Of a stretch of DNA of 21,145 nt, positions 5,688 through 14,043 are shown piece by piece. Position numbers and translations under genes: made by a program. Under the pieces are notes generated by a model. That model saw only the letters and a program-made list of their open reading frames with translations, was not told where the DNA came from and searched no databases. Origin of the DNA: DATKXO01 sp035528995 (GTDB taxonomy: Bacteria > Planctomycetota > Phycisphaerae > UBA1845). The DNA lies in NCBI GenBank assembly GCA_035528995.1, contig DATKXO010000327.1, forward strand, positions 1 to 21,145, written 5' to 3'. Position 1 is the first letter of the stretch. Each line of letters begins with the position of its first letter.

Positions 5688-7583
5688 ATGGCAACGATCG
5701 ATCGGGACAAGCTGGGCGAGTACCTGTCGGCCTACCTGGACGGCGAGCTGAGCGACGCGGAGCGCGAGGCGGTCGATCGTCTGGTCGCCCGCGACGCCCG
5801 GGCCCGGGCTCAACTCGAAGAGCTGCGGCAGACGGTGGAGGTGGTGCGGGCACTGCCGAAGCGGGCGGCGCCTCCATCACTGATGGAGGACCTGAGCGCG
5901 GCACTGGAACGGCGGCAGTTGCTGGGCGAACCGGCCGATGAGATGCCGATCCGTCGCCCGTGGTGGGTCTCGTTGCGGCCGGTGGTGTCGATGGCGGCGG
6001 TGTTCGCCATCGCGGTGGGCGGCGGGCTGATCGTGTATCGGAGTATGACCGAGCCGGTTCGTGGTCCGATGGTGGCGGATTCGGGCTTGCCCGTTGTCGA
6101 AGAGGCGCCGGCTGCTGCGGCGCCGGCGGAATCGGAAGAGAAGCTGCTCGCGTTGGGTGAGGCGCCGGCCGGGCGCCCGCCGGGTGAGCGAGGAAACGCG
6201 CCGGCGGACGCGGTACCCGCAGCGCGGGGTCGTGGACGGATGGTGGCGGAGGCGCCCGGGGGTGGAGGTCGCGGCGGCGGTGCAAAGGGTGCCAGACCGA
6301 AGGGCGAGATGGCGGACCGGCTGGCCGGGGCGGACCGGGAGTTGGAAACACTTCGCGCGCTGGGATACGTCTCAGGGGATGCTGAGGCGACCGTGCCCGC
6401 GCCGTCCGACGCGGTGAGCAACCTCGGCGTCGCGGAGGGGCGGGGGGAGCCTGTACTTGCCGACGCATCGGCTCCACGGTTTCGGCGACTGGTGGCCGGG
6501 CTGACTCTGGAGCAGAAGAATGAGGCCAAGCTGGATGGAGAGGCGCTGGCCCGGCATTCGTTTGCCAATGAGTCGAACGTGCTTGCGGTGGTGGTCAAGG
6601 ATTCAGACGACGAGCTGCTGGCCCAGCAACAGCTTGCGGTGTTCGCGACGGAGAAGCATTTTCGCAAGGTTCTGCTGGGGCCCGATACGCCGGCGCTATC
6701 CAATGACGAGCCGCTCTACGTTGAGGGCCGGCCGGGCTACAACTACCACTCGGCGGAGCCGGCCCAGGTGCTGGTGCGGGTGCCGGCGAGTGGCGTTCCG
6801 GACCTGGTGGAGCGTGTGAGCACCAATCCCAGCGGTCGGCGTCGGGTGCGAATGAAGGTGGGACCGCTGGTGGCCGATGGTCTGGCGGAAACAGAGCGGG
6901 TCGTGGCCCAGATGCAACGGCCCGGGCGGTACGGGGTGCTGAAGGACGCGTATGCGATGGCGCCGAGCGACCGGGATGGTGCTGCAGAACGCCGTGCTGA
7001 CAAGAAGGGGAAGGTCGATGCCGAGAGCGTGACTTCCCGGGTGTCTGTTTCCGGTGCTGTCGAGGGAGCCGGGCCGCCGGCGGCGCCCGAGGCGAAGGAG
7101 CCGGCCGATCGGCTGGAAGAGGCATCGAAGGCGCGGCTTGGTCTCGCGGGAAAGGCGTCTGAGGGTGGGGGTGCGTCCGCCACCGTTGAAGGCGAGCCTG
7201 CAGATGAGTCTGATGAAGTCCACGAGGGTTTCGGCACGGTGATCTCGCGTCTCGTCGGCGGGGAGGTCGACGTCGAAGGTGAGGAGGCGACCGAGATTGA
7301 GATTGGGGCGGGGGAGCCGAAAGACGCCGAGGAGGCGCTGGACGTTGAGCCGGGGCAATTGGTGCCGCGGAATCTGGATGCCTTGAGGCGCCGGCCGAGC
7401 GAACCTGACGACACCGCGACAGCCCTTTACTACGATGACCGCCGGGAGAAGGGGAAGGCGGTCGAGCGGCTGATCACGCTGGTCGTTCAATTCCAACGTC
7501 CGCCCGCGTTGACGAAACCGGCCACGCAGCCAGCCGGGGTCGAGGTGCCTGCCGAGGGTGCAGGGGCGCCGGGGGGCGAGTAG
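5688..7583 (+). CDS. Anti-sigma-like single-pass membrane protein with long C-terminal domain
   Basis: The product has 631 residues. The N-terminus (LGEYLSAYLDGELSDAEREAVDRLV, residues 9-33) has the helical layout of anti-sigma zf-HC2 domains, but the zinc-binding His and Cys residues are missing; I see no cysteine anywhere in the protein. One membrane helix lies at about 98-117. The remaining 510 or so residues would be outside the cytoplasm: an Ala/Pro/Gly-rich linker, a folded-looking part at about 295-395 (SNVLAVVVKD, AVFATEKHF, QVLVRVPASGVPDLVERV), and a low-complexity acidic tail ending in Gly-Glu. Its position 4 bases after the sigma gene supports regulation of that factor. The outer domain may sense a signal or be cleaved. 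Function is inferred from context. Confidence 0.75.
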   Translation: MATIDRDKLGEYLSAYLDGELSDAEREAVDRLVARDARARAQLEELRQTVEVVRALPKRAAPPSLMEDLSAALERRQLLGEPADEMPIRRPWWVSLRPVVSMAAVFAIAVGGGLIVYRSMTEPVRGPMVADSGLPVVEEAPAAAAPAESEEKLLALGEAPAGRPPGERGNAPADAVPAARGRGRMVAEAPGGGGRGGGAKGARPKGEMADRLAGADRELETLRALGYVSGDAEATVPAPSDAVSNLGVAEGRGEPVLADASAPRFRRLVAGLTLEQKNEAKLDGEALARHSFANESNVLAVVVKDSDDELLAQQQLAVFATEKHFRKVLLGPDTPALSNDEPLYVEGRPGYNYHSAEPAQVLVRVPASGVPDLVERVSTNPSGRRRVRMKVGPLVADGLAETERVVAQMQRPGRYGVLKDAYAMAPSDRDGAAERRADKKGKVDAESVTSRVSVSGAVEGAGPPAAPEAKEPADRLEEASKARLGLAGKASEGGGASATVEGEPADESDEVHEGFGTVISRLVGGEVDVEGEEATEIEIGAGEPKDAEEALDVEPGQLVPRNLDALRRRPSEPDDTATALYYDDRREKGKAVERLITLVVQFQRPPALTKPATQPAGVEVPAEGAGAPGGE

Positions 7584-7644
7584 GCGCCGATTCCGCTCTG
7601 TGGCGTTGGGTGCCAGCGGGCCGGCACGGTTGCGAATCCGTTTG

Positions 7645-8322
7645 TCAAGTCGAGGCCGCGTAGATGCGCAAGGCCATACGAGCCGAGTCTTCTCCCCTGC
7701 CCAGTTCGTAGTCGAAAGCCGGCAGCTCGGTGAAGCTGAGTTGGCGCGCTGCATCCGTGCCGGCGCGGGTTTCCTCCGGTGGTAGAGAGGCCGTCTTGTA
7801 GATGGCGACGTGGCCGCCGGGTGCGACATAGCGCCGGCCCTGGAGCAGGCAGAGGTCGAGTGCGCCGACGGCCTTGAAGGTGATCAGGTCGAACCTGCGG
7901 TCGGTCTGCCAATGGGCGCCGTGGTCGTGAATGACGTCGAGGTTGGCGATGCCGATCCGTCGGGCGGATCGTTCGAGGAATACGGCCTTCTTGCGGGTGG
8001 CCTCGAGGGCGGTGATCCGCCAATCGGGGGCGAGCACGGCCAGGGGGACGGCGGGGAAGCCTCCGCCGGGTCCGACGTCGAGGAGGGAGAGGCTTTGGGC
8101 GGTGCGTTCGGCGGCCCAGGCCAGCAGGGCGGCGGCGTCGGCGTACAGTAACCTGGCAGCCTGAACGGGGTCGGTGATTCGAGTCAGATTGAATTGTCGG
8201 TTGGCTTCGAGCAGCAGGTAGAAGTGGTCGTCGAGCCGGGTGAGTTGGTCGGGTGCGGCGGTGACGCCCAACTGTTGCAGGGCGTCGTCCAGGGCCGTGG
8301 TGAACTCGTTTGGTTCGGGCAT
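7645..8322 (-). CDS. rsmG: 16S rRNA (guanine-N7) methyltransferase RsmG (GidB)
   Basis: The 225-residue protein carries NRQFNLTRITDP, the SAM-binding loop LLDVGPGGGFPAVPLAVL and the EATRKKAVFLE segment, all typical of RsmG. RsmG is known to methylate N7 of G527 of 16S rRNA; its loss gives low-level streptomycin resistance in several bacteria. The start at 8322 (MPEPNEF) is preferred because the 50 codons upstream in this frame overlap the end of the adenine deaminase gene and have no family sequence. It follows that gene by 23 bases on the same strand, so both are probably cotranscribed. The usual neighbours mnmG, parA and parB are not in the window. Confidence 0.93.
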   Translation of the reverse strand: MPEPNEFTTALDDALQQLGVTAAPDQLTRLDDHFYLLLEANRQFNLTRITDPVQAARLLYADAAALLAWAAERTAQSLSLLDVGPGGGFPAVPLAVLAPDWRITALEATRKKAVFLERSARRIGIANLDVIHDHGAHWQTDRRFDLITFKAVGALDLCLLQGRRYVAPGGHVAIYKTASLPPEETRAGTDAARQLSFTELPAFDYELGRGEDSARMALRIYAAST

Positions 8323-8345
8323 CGGTTCGTCGTCGGCCGCAGGAG

Positions 8346-10064
8346 TCAAGCCAGCACATCCACACGTTCGAAGCGATCGACATCGATCAGGCCCTGGTCG
8401 GTGACCTTCAGCGAGCCGATGACGGAGAGGCTGAGGAAGGAGAGGGCCATGAAGGGTCGGCGCAGCGGGCATCCGATGCCGGCGGCGGCGGCCCGCACGG
8501 TTCGCAATTGTTTACGCAGCTCTTCAGCGGGCTGGTTGCTCATGAGCCCGGCGATGGGCAGCGGGCAGTCGGCCAGGATCTTGCCTTCGGCGGCGACGGA
8601 GAATCCGCCGCGGATGCGGACGAGCTGGACGGCGGCGGCGTACATGTCGTCATCGTTGGTGCCGGCCACGATGAGGTTGTGGGAGTCGTGGGCGACCGAG
8701 GAGGCGATGGCCCCGTTCTTAAGGCCCAGCCCTCGGACGAAGCCCAGGCCGATGTTTCCGCTGGCCTGGTGGCGTTCGATGACGGCGATCTTGGCGATGT
8801 CCCGCGAGGGATCGGCCAAGACTTTACCGTCCTGGACGGGCATGGTCTCGATGCTGCGGTTGGTGCGCAGTTGATCGGGGATCATTTCGATGACGTGGAC
8901 GCGTGGGGCGGCGTGATCGCCACAGGGGACGGCGAAGTTCTCTCGCTCGAGCCAGGGGACGTTGATGGTGCTGCGGATGATGGGTTCGCGGCGGTGTGCG
9001 GGTGGCTCATAGATGCATTTGCCGTCCTCGGCGACGAGTTCGCCGGCCTGATAGACCTGTGTGACGCGGCACTTTTCGAGATCTTCGAGGATGGTCAGGA
9101 CGGCGTGATAGCCGGGGCAGATGGCACCGACCTGAAGCAGGCCGAAATGTCGTGCGGCGTTGTAGCTGGCGATGCGGATGGCGGTGGGAGGATCGATGCC
9201 GGCGGCGATCGCCCGACGGACCATGCAGTCGATGTGGCCCTCCTCGATCAGGTCATCGACGTCCTTGTCGTCGGCCACGAACATGAAGCGATCGGACGTT
9301 GCAGGGGTGATGAGCGGGAGGAGGGCGTCAAGGTTTCGGGCGGTGGAGCCCTCGCGGATCATGATGGCCAAGCCCAGTCGGAGCTTCTCGCGGGCCTCCT
9401 CGATGGTGGTGGACTCGTGGTCGGTCTGGATTCCGGAGGCTACGTAGGTGATGAGGTCGCGTCCGGTGAGGCCGGGGGCGTGGCCGTCGACGTTGGCGTC
9501 TCCGGCGATGCGGATTTTGTCGATGACCTCGTCGTCGTTGGCGATGACTCCCGGGAAGTTCATGACCTCGGCCATGCCGAGGACCCACTCGTCGGAGAGG
9601 AAGGGGAGGAGGTCGACGGCGGTGAGGGAGGCCCCGCTGCTCTCGAGGTGGGAAGCGGGCACGCAGGTGCTGAGCATGACGTAGACGTGGATGGGACAGT
9701 ACTTGCTGGAGGAGAGCATGAAGCGGATGCCTTCGGCGCCGAGGACGTTGGCCAACTCGTGGGGGTCGGTGATGACGGTGGTGGTTCCGTGGGCGACGAC
9801 GACCTTGGCAAACTCGGGGATGGAGAGCATGGAGGACTCGATGTGGACGTGGGCGTCGATGAAACCGGGGCAGATGTAGTGTCCCTTGAGGTCCACGACC
9901 TCCTCGGCTTCGTACTGGCCGATCCCCGCGATGCGTCCGCCGGCAATGGCCAGGTCGGCCGGGTACACCTCGTTGCTCAGGACGTTGACGATGTGTCCAT
10001 TGGCCAGCAACAGGTCGGCGGGTCTGCGTCCCGCGGCCACCTCGATGATTCCTTCCAATTCCAC
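8346..10064 (-). CDS. ade: Adenine deaminase (amidohydrolase superfamily)
   Basis: The protein is about 572 residues and full length. It catalyses adenine plus water to hypoxanthine and ammonia in purine salvage. Diagnostic segments are the metal-binding FIDAHVHIESSM, the following HGTTTVITDPHE, the central EVMNFPGVI and DGHAPGL motifs, FVADDKD, PGYHAVLTIL, and the C-terminal GLGLKNGAIASSVAHDSHN block specific to adenine deaminases. The frame is open to a TTG at 10097, but I choose the GTG at 10064 because a strong ribosome binding site (GGGAGGTG) lies 6 bases upstream and homologs begin near there. It probably shares a transcript with rsmG. Confidence 0.94.
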   Translation of the reverse strand: MELEGIIEVAAGRRPADLLLANGHIVNVLSNEVYPADLAIAGGRIAGIGQYEAEEVVDLKGHYICPGFIDAHVHIESSMLSIPEFAKVVVAHGTTTVITDPHELANVLGAEGIRFMLSSSKYCPIHVYVMLSTCVPASHLESSGASLTAVDLLPFLSDEWVLGMAEVMNFPGVIANDDEVIDKIRIAGDANVDGHAPGLTGRDLITYVASGIQTDHESTTIEEAREKLRLGLAIMIREGSTARNLDALLPLITPATSDRFMFVADDKDVDDLIEEGHIDCMVRRAIAAGIDPPTAIRIASYNAARHFGLLQVGAICPGYHAVLTILEDLEKCRVTQVYQAGELVAEDGKCIYEPPAHRREPIIRSTINVPWLERENFAVPCGDHAAPRVHVIEMIPDQLRTNRSIETMPVQDGKVLADPSRDIAKIAVIERHQASGNIGLGFVRGLGLKNGAIASSVAHDSHNLIVAGTNDDDMYAAAVQLVRIRGGFSVAAEGKILADCPLPIAGLMSNQPAEELRKQLRTVRAAAAGIGCPLRRPFMALSFLSLSVIGSLKVTDQGLIDVDRFERVDVLA

Positions 10065-10069
10065 GATGC

Positions 10070-10077
10070 ACCTCCCA
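10070..10077 (-). promoter_or_regulatory. Ribosome binding site deciding the ade start
   Basis: The minus strand reads GGGAGGTG, with GTG initiation 6 bases downstream at 10064. The alternative TTG at 10097 has no comparable site. Confidence 0.7.
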
Positions 10078-10340
10078 TCCCCGTCTGATGGCTGCAAAGT
10101 GCCGTACTATAACCCGAGTCCGGGGCGGGTGGCGAGCCCAGAGATCGCGGGTGCTGCGGCGGAGGTGGGCGCGTTGTCGAGGGGGCGTGGGGAGGCGGAA
10201 GGCCGGGCATCATGGGAGGCGGGAGACGGATGGGAGGTGACTCGCCGCCGAAGGTGGGCGGATGGCAGCCGTCAGGCGAGCAGCAAGTGGGGGGACCGCG
10301 TGGACGGCGCGAACTCGGCGCCGCTGGTCGGCCCCCCTCC

Positions 10341-10395
10341 CCGTCCGGAGGGGCACGGCTTTGCCCGAGGATAGAGCGTGCCACGCTCCGGACGG
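10341..10395. repeat. Nested palindrome able to form a three-way junction
   Basis: CCGTCCGGAG (10341-10350) is the exact reverse complement of 10386-10395. Inside lie two further hairpins: GGGCA/TGCCC (10351-10355 with 10362-10366, loop of six) and GCGT/ACGC (10376-10379 with 10383-10386, extendable to six pairs with GAGCGT/ACGCTC at the expense of three pairs of the outer stem). It lies between the ends of two minus-strand genes (HD-GYP 3' side and the ade 5' region). It may be a copy of a mobile palindromic repeat or a structured RNA or terminator. No second copy was seen in the window. Confidence 0.5.
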
Positions 10396-10429
10396 ATCGA
10401 GAAGCGCGGGGCCCGGATTGAGTGGGGGC

Positions 10430-11884
10430 TCACCGGGCGTCCGCGCTCTTGACCGAGTTCGCTGAATCGGTCACCACTTCTTCGGCCAGGAAGCAGAGGC
10501 CGGCCATCCAACGGCCCTGGTCGTCGCTCCGGACGCGGACGACTCGAGCCAGCTTGGTAACGGTCTGGCCTGCTTTGACGGGCAGCTCCAGGGTTAGGAG
10601 GTCGTTCAGTGAGAGGGGCCATTGGGTTCTCAGTTGGGCTCCGCCCTGGCTGATGTCGACTAGTCGCAAGCGAGCGTACTCTCCCGGGCGCAGGGGCCCG
10701 GGCTTGCCCAGCCGCAGGAAACTGACGTTCACATGCAGTGTGCAGGGATATCGGGTGTGACGTCGTCGTTCGTGCCCGGAGCGGTGCGTGGCGTCGCGCG
10801 CAGTGTCGACTCCGGGCTTGGTGGGCGCGTTCTGAGTGAGTTCCGCCAGTGAGGACCTGGGCGTGTGTCCGTTGGAGGCCGGGGCCCGCGTGGGATCTTC
10901 GGCAATGAGCCGCTTGACGATCCGGGACCAGGTTTCGAGCAGGTCACGGTCAAATGCGGCGCCGCTGCCCTCGACCATGGTCTCGAGCGTATCGAGCGGT
11001 GGCGTGGGCCCGCGATAGGGTCGGGACGCGGTGATGGCGTCGAAGACGTCAACCACGGTGCAGAGTCGTGCGGCGAAGCCGACCTGGTCTCCCTTGAGCC
11101 CGTTGGGGTAGCCCTGTCCGTCGGGGCGTTCGTGGTGATTCTGAACCATTTCGAGCACGGTGGCGGGGGTGCCCGGCTGGGTCTTCAGCTCCTGATAGCC
11201 CGCCAGAGGGTGTTTCTTGACCTCATCCCACTCCTGGGGATCGAGGTCGCCCTCCTTGCTGAGGAGTTCCTCCTTGACGGAGCGTTTGCCGATGTCGTGG
11301 AGGAGCCCGCCCAGGACGATTTCGGCCTGTAGTTCGGGCTCGCCGGGGCACAACTCCTTGAACAGCAACCCGCAGCCGACGCCGACGTTGACCATGTGGG
11401 TGGCGGTGCAGAAATCATGGGCGGACATGTCGAGCAGGTAGGAGAACTGGCCGTCGTCATCCAGGGACCAAGCCGCACACTGCCTGCCGACCTCGGCCAC
11501 GGTCTCGATGACCTCGGGCTGGCCGGGGAAGAGCAAGACGTCCTGGATCATTTTGGTGCACGCGTCCCGGACGATGTGTCCTCGCTCCATGCGGTTCCTG
11601 GTGGGGTCGTGAAACAAGCGGCTCAATCGTTCCTTGAGGGCGTGGCGGTAAGCCGCGTGCTGGTTTACGGGGATATATAGGAATCGGACCCCTTGTGTGA
11701 TCAGACGTTTGCGATCGGCGTTGCTGAACTGGATGCCGTTGGAGCGGTACAGGACAGGGTCGTTGTCGTCGGCGGGCCTGAGGTAGAGGTCCATGGCCAG
11801 CGCCTGATTGTCGATCGAGTCGATGCTGACCGGGAAGACGCGGAGACTCGTTGGAGTCTCCGGGATCACAGTTGCACTCGGCAT
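10430..11884 (-). CDS. HD-GYP phosphodiesterase with C-terminal PilZ domain
   Basis: The 484-residue protein is a predicted cyclic-di-GMP phosphodiesterase. Residues 1-130 form an N-terminal domain without a recognised motif. The HD-GYP domain (about 155-330) has HDIGK (196-200), KKHPLAGYQEL, and the signature HHERPDGQGYP (250-260), followed by RLCTVVDVFDAITASRPYR; all expected metal ligands and the GYP motif are present. After a hydrophilic linker, a PilZ domain (about 372-475) has the RRRHTR motif (373-378) and DISQGG (410-415), which are known to bind cyclic-di-GMP. A protein with both domains could bind and degrade the same messenger, so the PilZ part may be a regulatory sensor. No transmembrane helix is visible, so it is probably cytoplasmic. 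Confidence 0.92.
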   Translation of the reverse strand: MPSATVIPETPTSLRVFPVSIDSIDNQALAMDLYLRPADDNDPVLYRSNGIQFSNADRKRLITQGVRFLYIPVNQHAAYRHALKERLSRLFHDPTRNRMERGHIVRDACTKMIQDVLLFPGQPEVIETVAEVGRQCAAWSLDDDGQFSYLLDMSAHDFCTATHMVNVGVGCGLLFKELCPGEPELQAEIVLGGLLHDIGKRSVKEELLSKEGDLDPQEWDEVKKHPLAGYQELKTQPGTPATVLEMVQNHHERPDGQGYPNGLKGDQVGFAARLCTVVDVFDAITASRPYRGPTPPLDTLETMVEGSGAAFDRDLLETWSRIVKRLIAEDPTRAPASNGHTPRSSLAELTQNAPTKPGVDTARDATHRSGHERRRHTRYPCTLHVNVSFLRLGKPGPLRPGEYARLRLVDISQGGAQLRTQWPLSLNDLLTLELPVKAGQTVTKLARVVRVRSDDQGRWMAGLCFLAEEVVTDSANSVKSADAR

Positions 11885-12299
11885 GACCTGCCCCCGACAG
11901 CGAGTGGCCCGTGCGCGGGTCGAACCGGAGCGTTGGGTGGGTCTCGGACCCAGCGGCCCGGTCGGTTCGTCGCCAGACTCGACACCTGGTCGCCGCTTGG
12001 ACGGGTCCGAAGCGACGCCCGGTGTGGGTGCCGGCTCGATGGCGGGTCGCCCTTACGCTGTTCTTCTCGCGCCTACAATCGACAACGGGCTGGCGAAACT
12101 TTACCTGTACTTTTCGGGGTGTGGGCCTGTGTAAGACTACGGTGCGCTGTGGACAGGTTATCGGGCGTGCAGCCGCGGGTGCTGCATGGTGCACGGCGGG
12201 CATGGTAAGGGGCGGTCGCTGCCCGTGGTAGCCGGGTAGTCATGCGGCCTGCGTGTGTAAGCCGAGACGGTTCGTCAGGGAACGGCTTTTGCGGCGATC
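11885..12299. other. Non-coding region between the HPP and HD-GYP genes
   Basis: This 415-base stretch lies upstream of the HD-GYP gene and downstream of the HPP gene, both on the minus strand. Open frames here are short and lack family sequence. I see a small hairpin (TGGGTC/GACCCA, 11938-11952) and a possible stem with AAGCCG/CGGCTT near 12260-12294 that could end the HPP transcript. A TACAAT box occurs near 12072 on the plus strand, but no plus-strand gene follows. I could not place the HD-GYP promoter. Confidence 0.5.
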
Positions 12300-12902
12300 C
12301 TAGTCCTCTGACCTTGGGGTCCAGGTCGGTATGTTGACGTTGGCCACCCGGTGCATCAGTACCGCCTGCGCGGTCAAGAGGAGGACTCCGGTGGCCATGC
12401 CGAGCAGGGCGGTCCAGTCGCTCGCGGCACCGAGTGCGAGGATGAGGGCGGTGGCGCAGGCCGGCGCGTGAGGACAGGACAGCCGGGCCAGCAGGACGCA
12501 GGTTACGGCCAGCGCCGCCGAGGCACTGACGAAAACCGGCAGACCGGTTCGTTCCAGGAACACCGGTTCACCCCAGGCCAGGCTGACGAGATGCCAGACG
12601 GTGAAGCCGGCGGTGATGGCGGCGAAATGGCCCAAAATGACCGAACGCGGAGCGGCTGCCGGCGAGAAGGGGCTGAAGAACAGGATGAAGGCACTGGGTC
12701 CCAGAGCGGGGAAGAGCAAGGGCAGATCCACCAGCCATGCGAGCAGGCCGATGATCAGGATCGCAATCCCGCCGTTGGCCGCAGTTACGATGGAAACGAC
12801 CCTGCGTTCGTCACTGCCGGCCAACAGGGAAGGGATCGAAAGGCGAGCGCGCCAGACGAGCAGTCGCCGGTTAAAAGACAATGATCGTGTTCTGCCGGGC
12901 AT
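12300..12902 (-). CDS. HPP-family integral membrane protein
   Basis: The 200-residue protein has about five hydrophobic segments and the family core: LLFPALGPSAFILFFSPFSPAAAPRSVILGH, followed later by the CPHAPACATALILALGA segment. In the family this second segment usually carries His-Pro-Pro, which gives the name; here it reads His-Ala-Pro. Some HPP proteins in cyanobacteria and plants have been linked to nitrite transport into plastids or cells, but most are uncharacterised. The start at 12902 gives a basic N-terminus before the first helix. The gene is divergent from the methyltransferase gene, with about 144 bases between starts. Confidence 0.85.
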   Translation of the reverse strand: MPGRTRSLSFNRRLLVWRARLSIPSLLAGSDERRVVSIVTAANGGIAILIIGLLAWLVDLPLLFPALGPSAFILFFSPFSPAAAPRSVILGHFAAITAGFTVWHLVSLAWGEPVFLERTGLPVFVSASAALAVTCVLLARLSCPHAPACATALILALGAASDWTALLGMATGVLLLTAQAVLMHRVANVNIPTWTPRSED

Positions 12903-13046
12903 GCGGGCGAAGGTCCTATACCGCCCCGATGGGCAGGGGCCGTGATGGGTCTATCGGCAGCGTGGGGTCCGGGGATTCGACTTGTCGAGGCTGAGGTCCC
13001 GGGCGACGTCTGGGCGAACGGACGTCCTTCGACTATGCTCGCGATT

Positions 13047-13928
13047 ATGGGCCAGCAGAATCCATCGGGCGGTCAGTCCGATCACCACGAATTGCCGGGG
13101 TGGTACGACGACTCGATAGATTGGGCCGGCCGGCTGCAGCGGGAGATCCCCATCCTTACGGACGTGTTTGGTCCGCCGGGTGCGGGGGGGCTGCTCGACG
13201 CGGGGTGCGGTACCGGTCAGCACGCGATTGCGCTGGCCCGGCGCGGCTATCGCGTGGTGGGGGCCGACATCAGCCCGGAGATGCTGGAGATCGCCCGGGA
13301 GCATGCTCGGGAGAAGGGGGCGGAGGTGGCGTTGGTGCTGAGTCCGTATGCCACGCTCCAGGAGAAGACGGGCGGCGGGTTCGACGGGGTTTTCTGTCTG
13401 GCGAACTCGCTGACATCGGCCGGGACGGCGGACGCGGTGGTCGACGCCCTCCAGCAGTTCGCCCGCTGCCTTCGTCCGGGCGGTCGGTTCTACATCGAGG
13501 TACTGAACTTCACACCGATGCTGCCGGGCTGGAAGGAGGGGAATGTCGCTGCCTCGGATGAGGAGCCGCATGACAGGACTCCGGACGCCGAGGCGGGCTC
13601 GGGGGCATCGGAAGCAGGTGTGACGGGGCGTGTCACTTCCCCCACTCCCGAGCAAGCCGCCCGATCCGGCGTGGGTGACGAGGCGGCCGGGTACCGGCTG
13701 GACCCGTCATCCACACAGATCGCGCGGGTGAGGATCGTGGGGGAGACTCCACCCGTGCGGTTGATGGAGGAGGAGAAGTATCGCCTGTACCCGGTGAGCC
13801 GGACGGAGTTCGAGACCTGGTGCCGGGCTGCCGGGCTGCGCATCGATGAGCAGTGGGGCAGCGTTCTGGGCGATCCGTACGACGTGAACAAGTCGGTGGA
13901 CATGATCAGCATCGGGACGCGTGTGTGA
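13047..13928 (+). CDS. SAM-dependent methyltransferase with acidic insert
   Basis: The 293-residue protein is a class I methyltransferase. Motif I is LLDAGCGTGQHAIALA (49-64), motif II GADIS (72-76), and motif IV FDGVFCLANS (112-121), followed by LRPGGRFYIEVLN. The C-terminal part (LYPVSRTEFETWCRAAGL) is typical of methyltransferases acting on small molecules; the substrate is unknown. Between about residues 166 and 216 there is a hydrophilic Glu/Asp/Gly/Ser/Thr-rich stretch that looks like an insertion in the usual fold. I choose the ATG at 13047 because the 35 codons upstream have no family sequence; an in-frame ATG at 13035 is also possible. It is followed by a 240-base gap before the peptidase operon. 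Confidence 0.85.
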   Translation: MGQQNPSGGQSDHHELPGWYDDSIDWAGRLQREIPILTDVFGPPGAGGLLDAGCGTGQHAIALARRGYRVVGADISPEMLEIAREHAREKGAEVALVLSPYATLQEKTGGGFDGVFCLANSLTSAGTADAVVDALQQFARCLRPGGRFYIEVLNFTPMLPGWKEGNVAASDEEPHDRTPDAEAGSGASEAGVTGRVTSPTPEQAARSGVGDEAAGYRLDPSSTQIARVRIVGETPPVRLMEEEKYRLYPVSRTEFETWCRAAGLRIDEQWGSVLGDPYDVNKSVDMISIGTRV

Positions 13929-14043
13929 GGGACGCGTCGGCGTGGACGTGACTTTGGGAATCGTCTCCCGGTCAGGTGAGCGAAACACTTCCATCGGGCG
14001 CTGGCAGATGCATCCGCGCATGGGGGCCCGGATTCGAGGTTTG

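Larger units (their letters stand above)
10065..10429. other. Non-coding region with structured DNA
   Basis: No gene is convincing in this 365-base stretch; open frames are proline- or arginine-rich shadows. It should hold the promoter of the adenine deaminase gene: on the minus strand a TATAGT box lies around 10109-10114, but I find no good -35 box. It also contains a potential G-quadruplex on the plus strand (G-runs at 10206, 10215, 10222 and 10233) and the nested palindrome at 10341-10395. Confidence 0.55.

Noticed and set aside
6696..7829. A 377-codon minus-strand frame opposite the anti-sigma gene
   Set aside because: Arg/Pro-rich and motif-free, and it overlaps the end of rsmG in another frame. 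It is a shadow of high GC content.
8310..10088. A 592-codon open frame on the plus strand opposite adenine deaminase
   Set aside because: Gly/Asp/Val-rich sequence without motifs; the opposite strand encodes an unmistakable full-length adenine deaminase.
12245..12300. Hairpin with CGGCTTTT as an intrinsic terminator for the HPP gene
   Set aside because: The T-run follows the stem only on the plus strand, while the HPP gene is on the minus strand; the stem is short and the loop long.
12942..13046. N-terminal extension of the methyltransferase to 12942
   Set aside because: The 35 extra residues have no family sequence, and there is no good ribosome binding site. A start at 13035 or 13047 fits better.
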